This document shows positions 34,331-46,636 of a stretch of DNA of 64,000 nucleotides, piece after piece. Below the pieces are notes generated by a model, which did not search any database, was not told the origin of the DNA, and saw only the letters and a list, made by a program, of their open reading frames with translations. The stretch is taken from the NCBI GenBank assembly GCA_036874045.1, contig CM072347.1, positions 4,528,501 through 4,592,500 of the forward strand. The letters are read 5' to 3'. Numbering within the stretch: position 1 is the stretch's first letter; each line of letters begins with the position of its first letter. The stretch is from Cymodocea nodosa. Its lineage: Eukaryota; Streptophyta; Magnoliopsida; Alismatales; Cymodoceaceae. A program made the translations under genes and the position numbers.

Positions 34331-35318
34331 GTGGTGTAATCGCGTTGCAAGTAGTGACGGAAGTATTTACTGTCGACTGAGATTACTTTACATTTCACCT
34401 TTCGCCCATTTCCATGTTCATATTAAAACAAAAATACCAAAAACAATTTATCTATGTTTGTATGTTGTATTAGAGTGTTGTATCGTGATTAATGTTATCT
34501 TCGTCAGTGTTATGATTGTTTTATGTTTGTTTTAGTTTTACAGTTTACTGAAATTGGTTCATTCAAAAGACTTAAAGATTTTAATGGTTACTGTTTGAAT
34601 TATCTGAATGTTAGTATGCTTAATGATAAATCCAGTGTTCACTAACATTAAAGAGCTTAATTGATGTTATTTACAATCTATGGAATCGCCCAATGGTTGG
34701 CAAAATTCCTTTGTAAATAGCAATATTTAAAAAAGAAAAGATAGGCTCGTGGAGTTAACTTAAGTCCACGAGGTTAGTCCATTGAGTTAGCCATAACTCA
34801 ACGGACTTTGTCTGTTGAGTTAATTGTAATTCAATGGAGAGCTTATTGAAGATGCAAATTTGATTGTTAACAAACGAACAGTTCTCAGTTCTGAAGCAAT
34901 TCTCTATGGGATCGACTTGTACTTTCACACTGATACAATAGATATTGTGCACTTGTAGTTAAAGTACAAATTGGAATTAATATCTATATTGTATTAAAGG
35001 TTGTTTGTTTACTTCTAAAAGAAAAAGAATAGGCATAAAGACAAATTAACTAAGTTAAAACAGAAGTAAAAAATCCAATTTTTTCTGGTACGTTATTGGA
35101 GATCTAATCAAATATTCTGATATAGTGCTGGGAAAACACAAACAGGGAGCATTCCTAGCACACAGATAGGGGGAAAATTTAACTTCATTGCATTATATTC
35201 ATTGTAAATCTTTGCTTTACTTAGTTTCTATGTGACTAAATGTATAGCAACAATCTAGGGAGTGAAATACATGTAATTTAATGTAAAGGATTTTGTCATT
35301 ATCAAAAAGGGGGAGATT
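34331..35318 (+). other. Non-coding 3' region leading to LTR H
   Basis: AT-rich, no supported gene. 34742-34845 is a hairpin cluster (GGCTCGTGGAGTTAAC, AAGTCCACGAGG, CCATTGAGTTAGCC, TAACTCAACGGAC). The end TTATCAAAAAGGGGGAGAT at 35300-35318 is the polypurine tract of LTR H. Confidence 0.5.
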
Positions 35319-36316
35319 GTTAGGACCCTAGTATTTTGATAATGCAAAAACCTATGTGAGGAAACCAAACTGTACTTCACAGATATGACAGCTCAGTAAA
35401 AGATCAAAAGGCAGACGAACAATTACAGGTTGAAGTATCCGAAGAGCAAGTTTAAAGCATCAGCAACACTATCAGACAATTAGAAGAATAACTATCCGAA
35501 ATCATAAAGCCTTCGGAGAGTTATGAAAGGCAGTTGGTTGAATGATTGGAGAGTTAAGGAGTTAACTATCTGAAAGCAAAAGGAAAATCGAAAAGTTAGA
35601 AAGGCTAACTATCCGAAACATAAGTCATTCAATTTCCCACGTGCAGAAATCGAAAACAGAAGCTTAAATAAGTTTTTAGAGAGTTAGAAAGCTAACTATC
35701 CGAAAAACAAGAAGTTTCGGTGAGTTGCAGTTATAACCATCCGAAACTTAAGTTATCTTATTATGCATGTGCAGAATTAAGAAGACAACTGTTTAAAGCT
35801 CAAAAGGAAAATCGGAGAGTCACTATAACTAACCATCCAAAAGTCAAGAGAGTTTCGGTGAGTTATAGTTATAACTATTCGAACTTAAGTCTCATCACGT
35901 GTATGACTTAAAACTCACATGACAAATGAACTTAAGTGGATTTTCGGTGAGTTACGATCATCCTTCGGAAAGTTACACTACTAACTATCTAAAAGTTTGA
36001 GAAGATCGGAAGGTTATCTTGAAATACCTTTCCAAACGGTAACTTACCATATTTGGATCTGCAAACTCAATAAGTACAGTAGAATCAATCCGTTGAAGTG
36101 AAATTATGATCGTTGGATGTTCAAACATAAATATAGACAGATCATTCAATATTCAGCAGAGCTATGAAGTGAGAATATAGATACAATCACATACAGAGAT
36201 ATAGTATACATTGCAGATCAATTACTATTACAGAAGAAAGGCTCAATTCAGATTGACTACAACATAGAATCGATTGAAAGCTGGATTTACAAGAAGATTA
36301 TTAAAGCTCTCCATGT
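35319..36316 (+). repeat. LTR H, 5' part (interrupted by a nested element)
   Basis: Starts TGTTAGGACCCTAGTATTT right after the purine tract. It contains an array of AACTATCCGAAA / TTCGGTGAGTTA units between 35400 and 36010. It stops at CTCTCCATGT, where the gag-only family-1 element begins, and resumes at 41958. The open stretch at 35720 lies in the array and is not a gene. Confidence 0.78.
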
Positions 36317-37865
36317 TGTAGGATCATATGGCTACACAAGAGGGGGTTGAATTGTGTTTTTCAATATTTTCAAATATAATTGAAACTTTAAAACTCAAAA
36401 ACAAGTCGAGACATTGTTTTCATAAAATCATTTTTATTCAAGGTTTCAATTACAATATACAATTCAATTCTCCTCAGAAATTGTAGAAGCAATTATATCA
36501 CGGTACCATGTATCATCTAAACAATTTTATAACTACAAATAGAGAAAACTAATTTGCGGAATTTAAAACATTTCTCCCTGTTTGAGATCTTTCTTCTTCT
36601 TCTTCTTTCTTCTTCAGTAATTCTTTAGTGACAAATATCTTGTCTTTTTATGCTTCACCGAATTTGCTTTCTTTTGATACTTTAAATATTCAGTGACGTA
36701 AATCTTGCTTTTTTATGCTTCACTGAATTTTCTTCCACCTGAGAGATTTTCCTTGAAGAGGTGATTTTGATCCCTGAAAAGATTTTTCTTTTGGTGTGCA
36801 GGGATAATTTGATCAACAAGAATTCTATGCCTTTTATACTGTATCTTCATTTCATGCATATCCTCCACGTTTAATCACTACTAGTTTTCCACTTCTTCAC
36901 GTCTTTTTTCTTTCCTCCATCGAAATACACACGTTCTGACCCACGTTTACATTTCGAATTTTCTTTAATCATCAGTCTTGGATCTTTGAAAAATTTCCTG
37001 CAAAATAAACTTTCTCGTCCAAAATTTTTCATCAGTATAATAAGAAGTCGTTACTTTAATGTTAACTAAACGAGTAACATAAGTATATATATAACTTAAC
37101 GTTTCTAACTTAACGAGTTCCTCATGTGCCAATTCATGTGATTAGTACTATAGCTAACTGACCGAACTAAGTCCGTAGTGTTACGGATAACTCAACGAAC
37201 CATCTTCGTTGTGTTACAGATAACTCAACGAACTAGTAATAAACAAATGTTTTTATCATAAGAATTTTACCATGTGCAAAAAATAACAACTTATGTTTAT
37301 AACGCTAACCTAACACGTTGCCTTAGTGTTCAATATAGCAACTCAACGCGTTTAGTTATGTTAACTTAATGAGTTAAACATGTGCACCTCACGTGATACA
37401 ATATAACATTCGTAACTTATAATTTCACCACGTGTATAACACTAACTTAATGAGTTCGTCTCTTCTTTTACTCACTAACTTAACGAGTTCTCACGTGACC
37501 TAATTTAACCTTTAAGCCTCTAACTTAATGAGTTCTCACGTGATCTCTATACAAACAAAACTCTAACTTAGCGAGTTGTCTAAACGTGGACTATACATGA
37601 TATAGAAAATATAACTTTAAAATATATCATGCTTTTCAATAAAAAAACACACGTTAACTTAACGTTTAGTTAAATGAGAAATTAATGCAACGAAACGACT
37701 AGTTATTAACTTAGCAAAATTTCAGATCCAATACAAACAAGTATTTATATCAGTAAACTTTTTTTGTATTAATTGATGATTTTAGTTTCTTTTCACAAGC
37801 AATCGTAATTGAGCAAATATGATTATTTTCATTTAGCACACATCATCAAAACAAAATACTCAACA
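36317..37865 (-). repeat. 3' LTR of the gag-only element, 1549 bp
   Basis: Plus strand TGTAGGATCATATGG to AATACTCAACA. It contains the inverted motif array (TAACTTAACGAGTT units, about 37070-37690) and inverted TATA run near 37090. About 94-95% like the 5' LTR over the first 230 bp by eye. Confidence 0.88.
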
Positions 37866-37883
37866 ATCTCCCCCTTTTTGATG
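37866..37883 (-). promoter_or_regulatory. Polypurine tract of the gag-only element
   Basis: Plus strand ATCTCCCCCTTTTTGATG next to the LTR start. A second, upstream tract (plus strand ATTTCTCCCCCTTTTTGTG) lies at about 38211-38230. The hairpin pair at 37923-37998 sits between them. Confidence 0.8.
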
Positions 37884-38219
37884 ATGACAAAACTATATTA
37901 AATCAATTATGAAATATATTTAACTCAACAAAGCACCTTTGTTGGGTTAACTTTTAATTCAACAAACAAGTTTGTTGACTTAAGTTCACTTAAGCTTATT
38001 TCTATTATTTGTGTAAATTTCACCTCTTAGAAATAAAACTTTCAGATGTCAATAATTATATATGTATCATTTCTCTACCTTTCTTTATATAATTTAATAA
38101 TCATATAATTTTCTTTCAAATTATATTATCATTTGTCAGATTACAATAACCATATAAATATCATCTCCCTTTATATTATATGCAATTTCAATCATAATCA
38201 TCTTTTTATAATATTTCTC

Positions 38220-40208
38220 CCCCTTTTTGTGATTAATCAAAAAGATAACATTTTCCGTACATACAAAATCTTTTTCTACATAAGAATTTTCAAATTTATC
38301 ACATGCAGAATGAGTAATTGGTCTAACACTAATGTTTTGAATTACATACTCGGGTTTCTGAATTTTCAGTTTACTACAATTGTCTGAAATTTTAGGGACA
38401 TTAGAAACTGAATTTCTAGAACAAGAAACAAGATTTTTAGAAACATTAGTAATCATGTTAGAAGTACAATTTGACAAATCACATTGATTTATATTATTAC
38501 TGCATGATTCATCGCTTGAAGTACCTACTTCTACATATTTATTACCTTGTTTCATGATAAAAGGAATTTTAGTCTTAGATTTACTTGAACTACAACTAAT
38601 AAATCCTTTATTGGCTTGAGATTCAGGATATTCAAGATAATCAAATCCTAGGCCAAATTTATATGACACCGTAGGGGTACTAGTTAGTTTGTCTAACTTA
38701 GTTTGACTTAAATTCCATTTCTCAATGGTAGAATTTAAATCTAGCTCTATTAGTTTTAATTTATCTATCTCTAATTCAAGTTCATTTATATTTTTTCTCA
38801 ACATTTTATTTTCAGATTCTATCTTTAATTTTTCAACATTTGTATTCTATATTTGTTCATGCAAGACACATTCATTAAATCTAAATTTATGCAAATCTCT
38901 AGCATGATTTTCATTATCACATTTAAACTTTTCTAAAGTAGTAGACAGGAAACAATATTCTTCTTCCACAATGGATAAAGAGTTTCTAATATTCTTATTT
39001 TCCAGTTTACAAACTTTAAGTTTTTGTAGTAATGTACGATAAGCACATAATAATTCATCAAAGTTAAAATCTGAATGACTTTCAGGATCAGATATTACCT
39101 TAGACTCATCTGCCATGAAGCACACATGAGCAATGTCTTCTAACTCTTATTCTCCTTCTGAATGTGAAGATTTTGATGATGATTCCTTAGATTCAAACTC
39201 TTCAGACGTGTCATCCCAAGTGACCTTCAAAGCCATTTTCTTATAAAACACTTTTTGAGTTTTCTGAACCGTCTTCTTCTGATTTGTCCTTCTTTGCTTT
39301 TCATTTTTCCTTATAGGACAATTTGGAGAAAGATGTTCAGGTTTCTTACAACTGTAACATATATACTTTCTGGATGAAGAATTCTTGTCATTTAGTGATT
39401 TTGACATTAAGGGTTTGTCATTTCTGTTCCTTTACTGTTTCCTAGCTTTCCATGCTTTCTTGAATTTCCTAGTCAGCAAAATCAAATCCTCGTCAAAATC
39501 AGTAGATATATCAGAATCTGAATTAATTTTGAAGGCTATTTCTTTCTTCATTTTTGGTTTGTTGTGACTCAATGATTCATTTAATTGAACTTCCTATGCT
39601 GTTAAGTTTCCTATAAGTTCATTCATGGTATAAACATTTAAATATCGTGATTCCTCTATTGATGTTACTTTTCGAGACCATTTAGAACTTAGGGATCTGA
39701 GAATTTTCCTCACCAAATCCTTTTGTTCAAAATTCTTTCCTAAGCATTTTAAAGAGTTTATGATATCAAGAAATCTGGAAAACATCTTAGAAATACTTTC
39801 GTCTTCATGCATCGTAAAGAGTTCATACTTATGAATCAACATATTTATTTTAGTCTCTTTAACTTGAGAAGTACCTTCATGTGAAACTTCTAATGTATGT
39901 CACACCTCATAAGCAGATTTATATGCCGACACTTTACTGAACTGTTCATAAGTCAATGCACAAAATAAAATATTTAAGCTCTAAGCATTCAGAGTTTCAT
40001 TTTCTTTTTCAGTAATTGTCCAAGAATTATAAGGGGTAGATAATGGAGTATATGGTTTAGAAATCATGAACCACAACTTATGATCTATACTTTGAACAAA
40101 AATAGCCATCTTATATTTCCAATATTCAAAATGTATTCCATCAAATAAAGGAGGACAATTAAGATTTTGGCCTTCATATAAAGAAAAATTACCATTTCCA
40201 GTAGCCAT
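38220..40208 (-). pseudogene. Gag of the gag-only element
   Basis: Starts MATGNGNFSLYEGQN at 40208; gag body with a stop near 39980 and a frame break to 39842-39594 (LIHKYELFTMHEDE, LRSLSSKW). CCHC knuckle near 39365-39320 (CYSCKKPEHLSPNC; Gly to Glu before His, ligands kept). A long coiled-coil segment spans 39125-38700 (NELELEIDKLKLIELDL). At about 38245 the frame (EKDFVCTEN) jumps into the 3' untranslated region (VIFLINHKKGEK), marking the internal deletion of all of pol. This block shows what E1 gag lost between knuckle and protease. Confidence 0.85.
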
Positions 40209-40394
40209 CTTACCTTAGATTTTTCAACCTATTTGATTTTAAACAGTCTAAAAACTTTAAAACAACTTGAGCCTTAAATCAAGAAGGTTAAACATATGCT
40301 CAAATATGAATGTCTGTTTAAAAACAAGGAAGGCAGAATAAGCAATGATATTAAATAAGTTGGTATCGATTTTATATCAAAGATTATTAACAAA

Positions 40395-40406
40395 GCTCTA
40401 ATACCA
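40395..40406 (-). promoter_or_regulatory. Primer-binding site of the gag-only element
   Basis: Plus strand GCTCTAATACCA, i.e. TGGTATTAGAGC on the minus strand: one change from the usual TGGTATCAGAGC. Confidence 0.8.
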
Positions 40407-40408
40407 CT

Positions 40409-41957
40409 TGTAGGATCGTATGGCTACACAAGAGGGGGGTGAATTGTGTTTTTCAATATTTTCAAATATAATTGAAATTTTAAAACTCAAAAACAAGTTG
40501 AGACATTGTTTTCATAAAATCATTTTTATTCAAGGTTTCAATTACAATATACAATTCAATTTTCCTCAGAAATTATAGATGCAATTATATCTCGATACCA
40601 TATATCATCTAAACAATTTCATAACTACAAACAGAGAAAACTAATTTGCGAAATTTAAAACATTTTTCCCTGTTTGAGATCTTTCTTCTTCTTCTTCTTT
40701 CTTCTTCAGTAATTCTTCAGTGACAAATATCTTGTCTTTTTTTGCTTCACCAAATTTGCTTTCTTCTGATACTTTAAATCTTCAGTGACGTAAATCTTAC
40801 CTTTTTATGCTTCACTAAATTTTCTTCCACTTGAGAGATTTTCCCTGAAGAGGTGATTTTGATCCCTGAAAAGATTTTTCTTTTGGTGTGTAGGGATAAT
40901 TTAATCAACGAGAATTCTATGCCTTTTATATTGTATCTTCATTTCATGCATATCCTCCACTTTAATCACTATTAGTTTTCCACTTCTTCACGTCTTTTCT
41001 TTTTCCTTCATCGAAATACACACGTTTTGACCCACGTTTACATTTCGAATTTTCTTTAATCATTAGTCTTAGATCTCTGAAAAATTTCCTACAAAATAAA
41101 CCTTCTCGTCTAAAATTTTTCATCAGTATAATAAGAAGTCATTACTTTAATGTTAACTAAACGAGTAACATAAGTATATATATAACTTAATGTTTCTAAC
41201 TTAACGAGTTCCTCATGTGCCAATTCACGTGACTAGTACTATAGCTAACTCAATGAGCTAAGTCCGTGGTGTTACGGATAACTCAACGAATCATCTTCGT
41301 TGTGTTACAGATAACTCAACGAACCAGTAATAAACAAATGTTTTTATCATAAGAATTTTACCACATGTAAAAAAATAACAACTTAAGTTTATAATGCTAA
41401 CCTAACGCGTTGCCTTAGTGTTCAATATAGCAACTCAACGCATTTAGTTATGTTAACTTAACGAGTTAAACATGTGCACCTCATGTGATACAATATAGCA
41501 TTCGTAACTTATAATTTCACCACGTGTATAACACTAACTTAACGAGTTTGTCTCTTCTTTTACTCACTAACTTAACAAGTTCTCACGTGACCTAATTTAA
41601 CCTTTAAGCCTCTAACTTAATGAGTTATCACGTGATCTCTATACCAACAAAACTCTAACTTAACGAGTTATCTAAACATGCACTGTACATGATACAGAAA
41701 ATATAACTTTAAAACATATCATGCTTTTCAATAAAAAAACACACGCTAACTTAACATTTAGTTAAATGAGAAATTAATGCAACGAAACGACTAGTTATTA
41801 ACTTAACATAATTTCAGATCCAATACAGACAAGTATTTATATCAGTAAACTTTTTCTGTATTAATTGATGGTTTTAATTTCTTTTCACAAGCAATAGTAA
41901 TTGAGCAAATATGATTATTTTCATTTAGCACACATCATCAAAACAAAATACTTAACA
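40409..41957 (-). repeat. 5' LTR of the gag-only element, 1549 bp
   Basis: Plus strand TGTAGGATCGTATGG to AATACTTAACA. It carries the same inverted motif array (about 41160-41770) and TATA run as its partner. Confidence 0.88.
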
Positions 41958-42403
41958 CTTGTGCTGAAAGTCTGATCCAAGAAGGATCTTTTGGTTTGTG
42001 GCTTCAACCTTAAAGCTTCATTCAGTGTTGGTTTGAGTTTCGACCTGAAAACTTAAAAGGTTGGTTTTCTAGAGTTTATACCTAAAAACTTCTGTGTGGT
42101 TGGTTAGAGCTACGACTAGAAAGCTCAAGTGGTTGGTTCTTGCTTCGACCTGAAAGCAAGTGTGTAAGTGTTGGTTGAAACACTTAGTGAAGCCCAAGTG
42201 ATCCTTGGGGGTGGACTAGCTGAGTTGGTGAACCACCTAAAATTTCCTTGTGTTTCTCTTTATTTCCGCTGTGCATGTTTATTTATATCTAATTAGTACT
42301 TGTGCAAATTGATTAGTCAAATTAGTTAGTAAAGTTAAAAATTATCTTAAATTCACACTGATCACCATTCACCCCCCCTTTGGTGAAGCCATATGTTCCC
42401 AAC
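41958..42403 (+). repeat. LTR H, 3' part
   Basis: Begins CTTGTGCTGAAAGTC and ends CATTCACCCCCCCTTTGGTG...TTCCCAACA, a copia-type LTR terminus. Together with 35319-36316 it forms one TG...CA LTR of about 1.44 kb. No primer site follows, so it is a 3' or solo LTR; it abuts the leader of third ORF copy 4. Confidence 0.75.
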
Positions 42404-45400
42404 ACCTTTGTCTGAAAATCTTTCCCGCTTGTTGTTGTTACAACCTGCGATGATGGTCTCTAAGTTCTAGAAGGGTCTTGGCAAAGGAAAAGACAAAAGT
42501 AGAGGAGATGCAAAAGGAAAAGAAATAGATATTGATGAAGTTCCACGCACTTGGTTTAAGAAAATACTTCAAGTGGACAAAAGGTTAGCAAAAATTTATA
42601 GTGAATACTTCTTTCCTGAAGGTATATTGAATGAACTTAGATTAGAGCTTCATAATACTGATGCCAGTATTACATACATGGGAATTCAAAGTAAATATGA
42701 TAGAGAATACCGAATGAAATGTGCTGAGATTGCATTTCTCGAATAACAAAATATATGGAAAAAGGTGTAGGTTCATCAAATAGAATTCCTCAAACTCCTC
42801 TTAGTGGTACACGACTACATGCATGTGAGGAAGAACATGAATCTGCTATACCTACTCCTTTGTATTCAAAAAAAGTAGAATCAAATATTGTTGTAGATAA
42901 AAGAAAAGTTGATGAACTTTGGAAGGCAGTTGCAATAGAAAGTGCCTTGGAAGAATTAAAGCAGAAAACTTTTATGGAGCAATTTGAAAAGAAAACAGCA
43001 ATACTTGAAGAGGAGAAACAAAAGTGTTATGGAAGAAGAAAAATCAGAAAAATTATGTCTAAGGAAACAAAGTCTATTGAAAAAGGAAAATCAGATGAGC
43101 ATTTATTTCTAAAGAATAATGTATGTCTAGACATTGTACCTTATAATGCATCTGATAAACTCATTAATTTCGAGCATATTGAAACTGATGAAGATAATGA
43201 GACTTTATTTTCCCTTGCTAGAAAACTTGAGAAGAAATCCAAGTCAAATATGAGCTCAAATTTTTCTATTAGTTCAAGTCCTGATGATGCAGAAATTGAA
43301 AAATCAGAGCATCAGGCAATTGACATTTAACAAGTTATTGCAGATATAATTGACAATGTTGAGGTAGTAACTAGTTCACAGGTTGAATTGTTTAGAGTAG
43401 CGGATATTGAAAAAGTTAAGACTTTAAAAGAGCTAAATGTTAACCAGCCTTCTTCAGAATCTATAGAAGCAGAGTCTAAGAATTCACAACAGGTATCAAT
43501 GGACATATCTGTTGAACAAAATGAACAATTACAGATAGATACACTAGTTATAGAATTTGTGGAAAAATTGAACTTTGATCATTTTATAGAGACTGAACAG
43601 ATGAATGTTGACCATAATGAAGATGTTCCTTACACTGTTGAAGCTAAAGAATCAAGCTTACCTGAGTAGCTTCAAGAAAATATTTTCACAGAAGAATAAC
43701 ATGACATTCATTTTGAAGAAGAAGTTCCTAAAGATGAATTAAACTTTGAATCAAGGCTTCAGGTATCACCTTCTTTGTATACAGTATTACAAATTTAAGG
43801 TAATTCAATTTATTTTAGATTTGAGGAAGTAGTGCAGAAATACAATAATCTAATTATATGTCAGATTCTACATGCTCGACCAATAAAATTCAAAAATTTG
43901 ATTGATATAAGAACAATATACAATTTTGTATATGCAGATATAAAAATTTTTATTCAAGGTTTCAATTACAATATACAATTCAATTCTCCTCAGAAATTGT
44001 AGATGCAATTATATCTTGATACCATGTATCATCTAAACAATTTCATAACAAAAAACATAGAAAACTAATTTGCGGAATTTAAAACATTTCTCCCTATTTG
44101 AGATCTTTCTTCTTCTTCTTCTTTCTTCTTCAACAATTCTTCAGTGATGAATATCTTGTCTTTTTATGCTTCATCGAATTTATTTTCTTTTGATACTTTA
44201 AATCTTCAGTGACGTAAATCTTACCTTTTTATACTTCACTGAACTTTCTTCCACCTAAGAGATTTTCCCCGAAGAGGTGTTTTTGATCTTTGAAAAGATT
44301 TTTCTTTTGGTGTGCAGGGATAATTTAATCAACGAGAATTCTATGCTTTTTATACTGTATCTTCATTTCATGCATATCCTCCACGTTTAATCACTACTAG
44401 TTTTCCACTTCTTCACATCTTTTCTTTTTCCTTCATCGAAATACACGTGTTTTGACCCACGTTTACATTTCGAATTTTCTTTAATCATCAGTCTTAGATC
44501 TTTGAAAAATTTCCTGCAAAATAAATTTTCTTGTCCAAAATTTTTCATCAATATAATAAGAAGTTGTTACTTTAATGTTAACTAAACGAGTAACATAAGT
44601 ATATATATAACTTAACGAGTTCCTCATGTGCCAATTCACGTGACTAGTACTGTAGCTAACTCAACGAACTAAGTTTGTGGTGTTACGCTAACTCAACTAA
44701 CAATCTTCATTGTATTACGATAACTTAATGAACCAGTAATAAACAAATGTTTTTAACATAAGAATTTTATCACGTGCAAAAAATAACAACTTAATGTTAT
44801 AACGCTAACCTAACACGTTGTCTTAGTGTTCAATATAGCAACTCAACACGTTTAGTTATGTTAACTAAATGAGTTAAACATGTGCACCTCATGTGATACA
44901 ATATAACATTCGTAACTTATAATTTCACCACGTGTATAACACTAACTTAACGAGTTCGTCTCTTCTTTTACTCACTAACTTAATGAGTTCTCACGTGACC
45001 TAATTTAACCTTTAAGCCTCTAACTTAACGAGTTCTCATGTGATCTCTATACAAACAAAACTCTAACTTAACGAGTTGTCTAAACGTGCACTATACATGA
45101 TATAGAAAATATAACTTTAAAACATATCATGCTTTTCAATAAAAAAACACACGTTAGCTTAACGTTTAGTTAAATAAGAAATTAATGCAATGAAACAACT
45201 AGTTATTAACTTAGCATAATTTCAGATCCAATACAGACAAGTATTTATATCAGTAAACTTTTTATGTATTAATTGATGATTTTAATTTCTTTTCACAAGC
45301 AATAGTAATTGAGCAAATATGATTATTTTCATTTAGCACACATCATCAAAACAAAATACTCAACACAAAGAGCTTATTGCAGCTTTTTATAGCAATCTGG

Positions 45401-46107
45401 TCAAGAATGAAAATCTAGTGAAAACTCAAATAAATAAACAAGAGTTCATATTGTCTCCTGAATTAATTTTTGAAGTTTTGGGATTAAAGAATGAATGTGT
45501 TGTTGTTACAAACAGATTTGACATGATAAGACAACTGGAATGGAACATTCAGTCTTTATCAAAAGTTCCAGATGTATATACTAAAATGAGATTCAAGGAA
45601 AATCTAAATGCAGAGGCAAGATTTATTGCAAATATATTGCATGCTAATTTATTTCAGAGAGTCGGACACAATATGGAAGTCAACAAAAGCTGTTTATATG
45701 CAACTTATGGTCTGCTGAATAGAATTCAAATCAATTGGTTTGATGTTTTTACTTCACAACTATAGCATATGAGTTCAAAGTTATTTTATGATGATGTTGT
45801 ATGTAGACTCCTTGCAAGCCAATTGAATTTATCCGACTAGCCCTCTAAAACTAAAGGCATGAGAGCTTTTAGTGTAAAAGATTTGTAAAAATTTCAGGCC
45901 ATGCATCAACCTCAACAACAACAACAACCAATAGATTATACAGAACAGATTCGACAACAACAGCCAAGTTATTCAGTTCAAGGAGAACAGCAAACCTAGA
46001 TACCTCCTAACCTAGATGATGTGCTTAACGAAATCAGAAATGATATTAGGCATCTAAGAGATAAAATCTGTAATGCTATAAGTGATATACTTAGGAGGAA
46101 TAGATAA
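42404..46107 (+). pseudogene. Third ORF of family-1 copia, copy 4 (split by an LTR fragment)
   Basis: ATG at 42453 after a leader CTTGTTGTTGTTACAACCTGC shared with copy 2 (6427-6447). Basic head, helical N-part, coiled coil and acidic middle are open as 42755-43330 (EEEKQKCYGRRKIRK) and 43388-43669. The globular domain is interrupted at 43912 and resumes at 45366 (SPELIFEVLGLKNE in the open 45418-45765, GHNMEVNKSC, NRIQINWFDVF). About 65 bp of the target are missing at the split. The tail is Gln-rich and ends SDILRRNR-stop at 46105-46107. Stops (for example 43326, 43667, 43699, 45764) make it dead. Leftmost bases abut LTR H. Confidence 0.78.
43942..45365 (-). repeat. Family-1 LTR fragment inside third ORF copy 4
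   Basis: Minus-orientation LTR from within its 3' end (plus strand TTTTTATTCAAGGTTTC) to its true 5' end (AATACTCAACA at 45365). The last ~100 bp of the LTR are missing. A ~29 bp filler (43913-43941, with the palindrome TATACAATTTTGTATA) lies at the broken edge. The motif array (about 44575-45150) is present. It looks like a solo LTR or insertion trimmed by a deletion with end-joining. Confidence 0.82.
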
Positions 46108-46636
46108 CTGTCTATTTGCTTGTATCTAAATACAAAATATAATGTTTGTATTCATTGTTTGATTCATTGAACAACACATTTTTTCTGTAAATGTTTACAA
46201 TTCTTATTATTATTTATAAAAAGCTTTGTTGTAAATATGTCTCTTGCTTTATATACTATGTAATCATCTTTTTGGTTAATGACAAAAAGGGGGAGAAATG
46301 TTAAATGTTAAAAATTCAAAAGAAGAAGATGATTATGATTTTAATTACATATATTATAAAGGGAGATAATATTTAAGTGGTTATGACAGATGATAATGTA
46401 ATCTGAAAGATAATTATGTGGTAAAATCTGAAAGATACTTATGTAATTATTGACATCTAAAAGTTTTATTTTTGAGAGGTGAATTTTACACAAACAATAA
46501 AAATAAGCTTAAGTGAACTTAATTCAACAAACTTGTTTGTTGAATTAAAAGTTAACCCAACGAAGGTGCTTTGTTGAGTTAAATATATTTCATAATTGAT
46601 TTAATATGATTTTGCCATCATAAAAAAGGGGGAGAT
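46108..46636 (+). other. 3' untranslated region with two polypurine tracts and hairpins
   Basis: First purine tract (AAAAAGGGGGAGAAAT) near 46284-46299, hairpin pair near 46505-46582 (CAACAAACTTGTTTGTTG) and second tract (AAAAAAGGGGGAGAT) at 46622-46636 next to the LTR. No gene. Confidence 0.65.

Larger units (their letters stand above)
36317..41957 (-). mobile_element. Gag-only family-1 element (non-autonomous), nested in LTR H
   Basis: Two complete LTRs of equal length (1549 bp each; 36317-37865 and 40409-41957) flank a 2.54 kb internal region holding only primer site, gag and polypurine tracts. PR, INT, RT, RH and the third ORF are deleted. Flanks are CATGT (36312-36316) and CTTGT (41958-41962), a 5 bp target duplication with one difference. 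The interrupted host is LTR H. It resembles the known TR-GAG class of non-autonomous plant elements. Confidence 0.82.
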
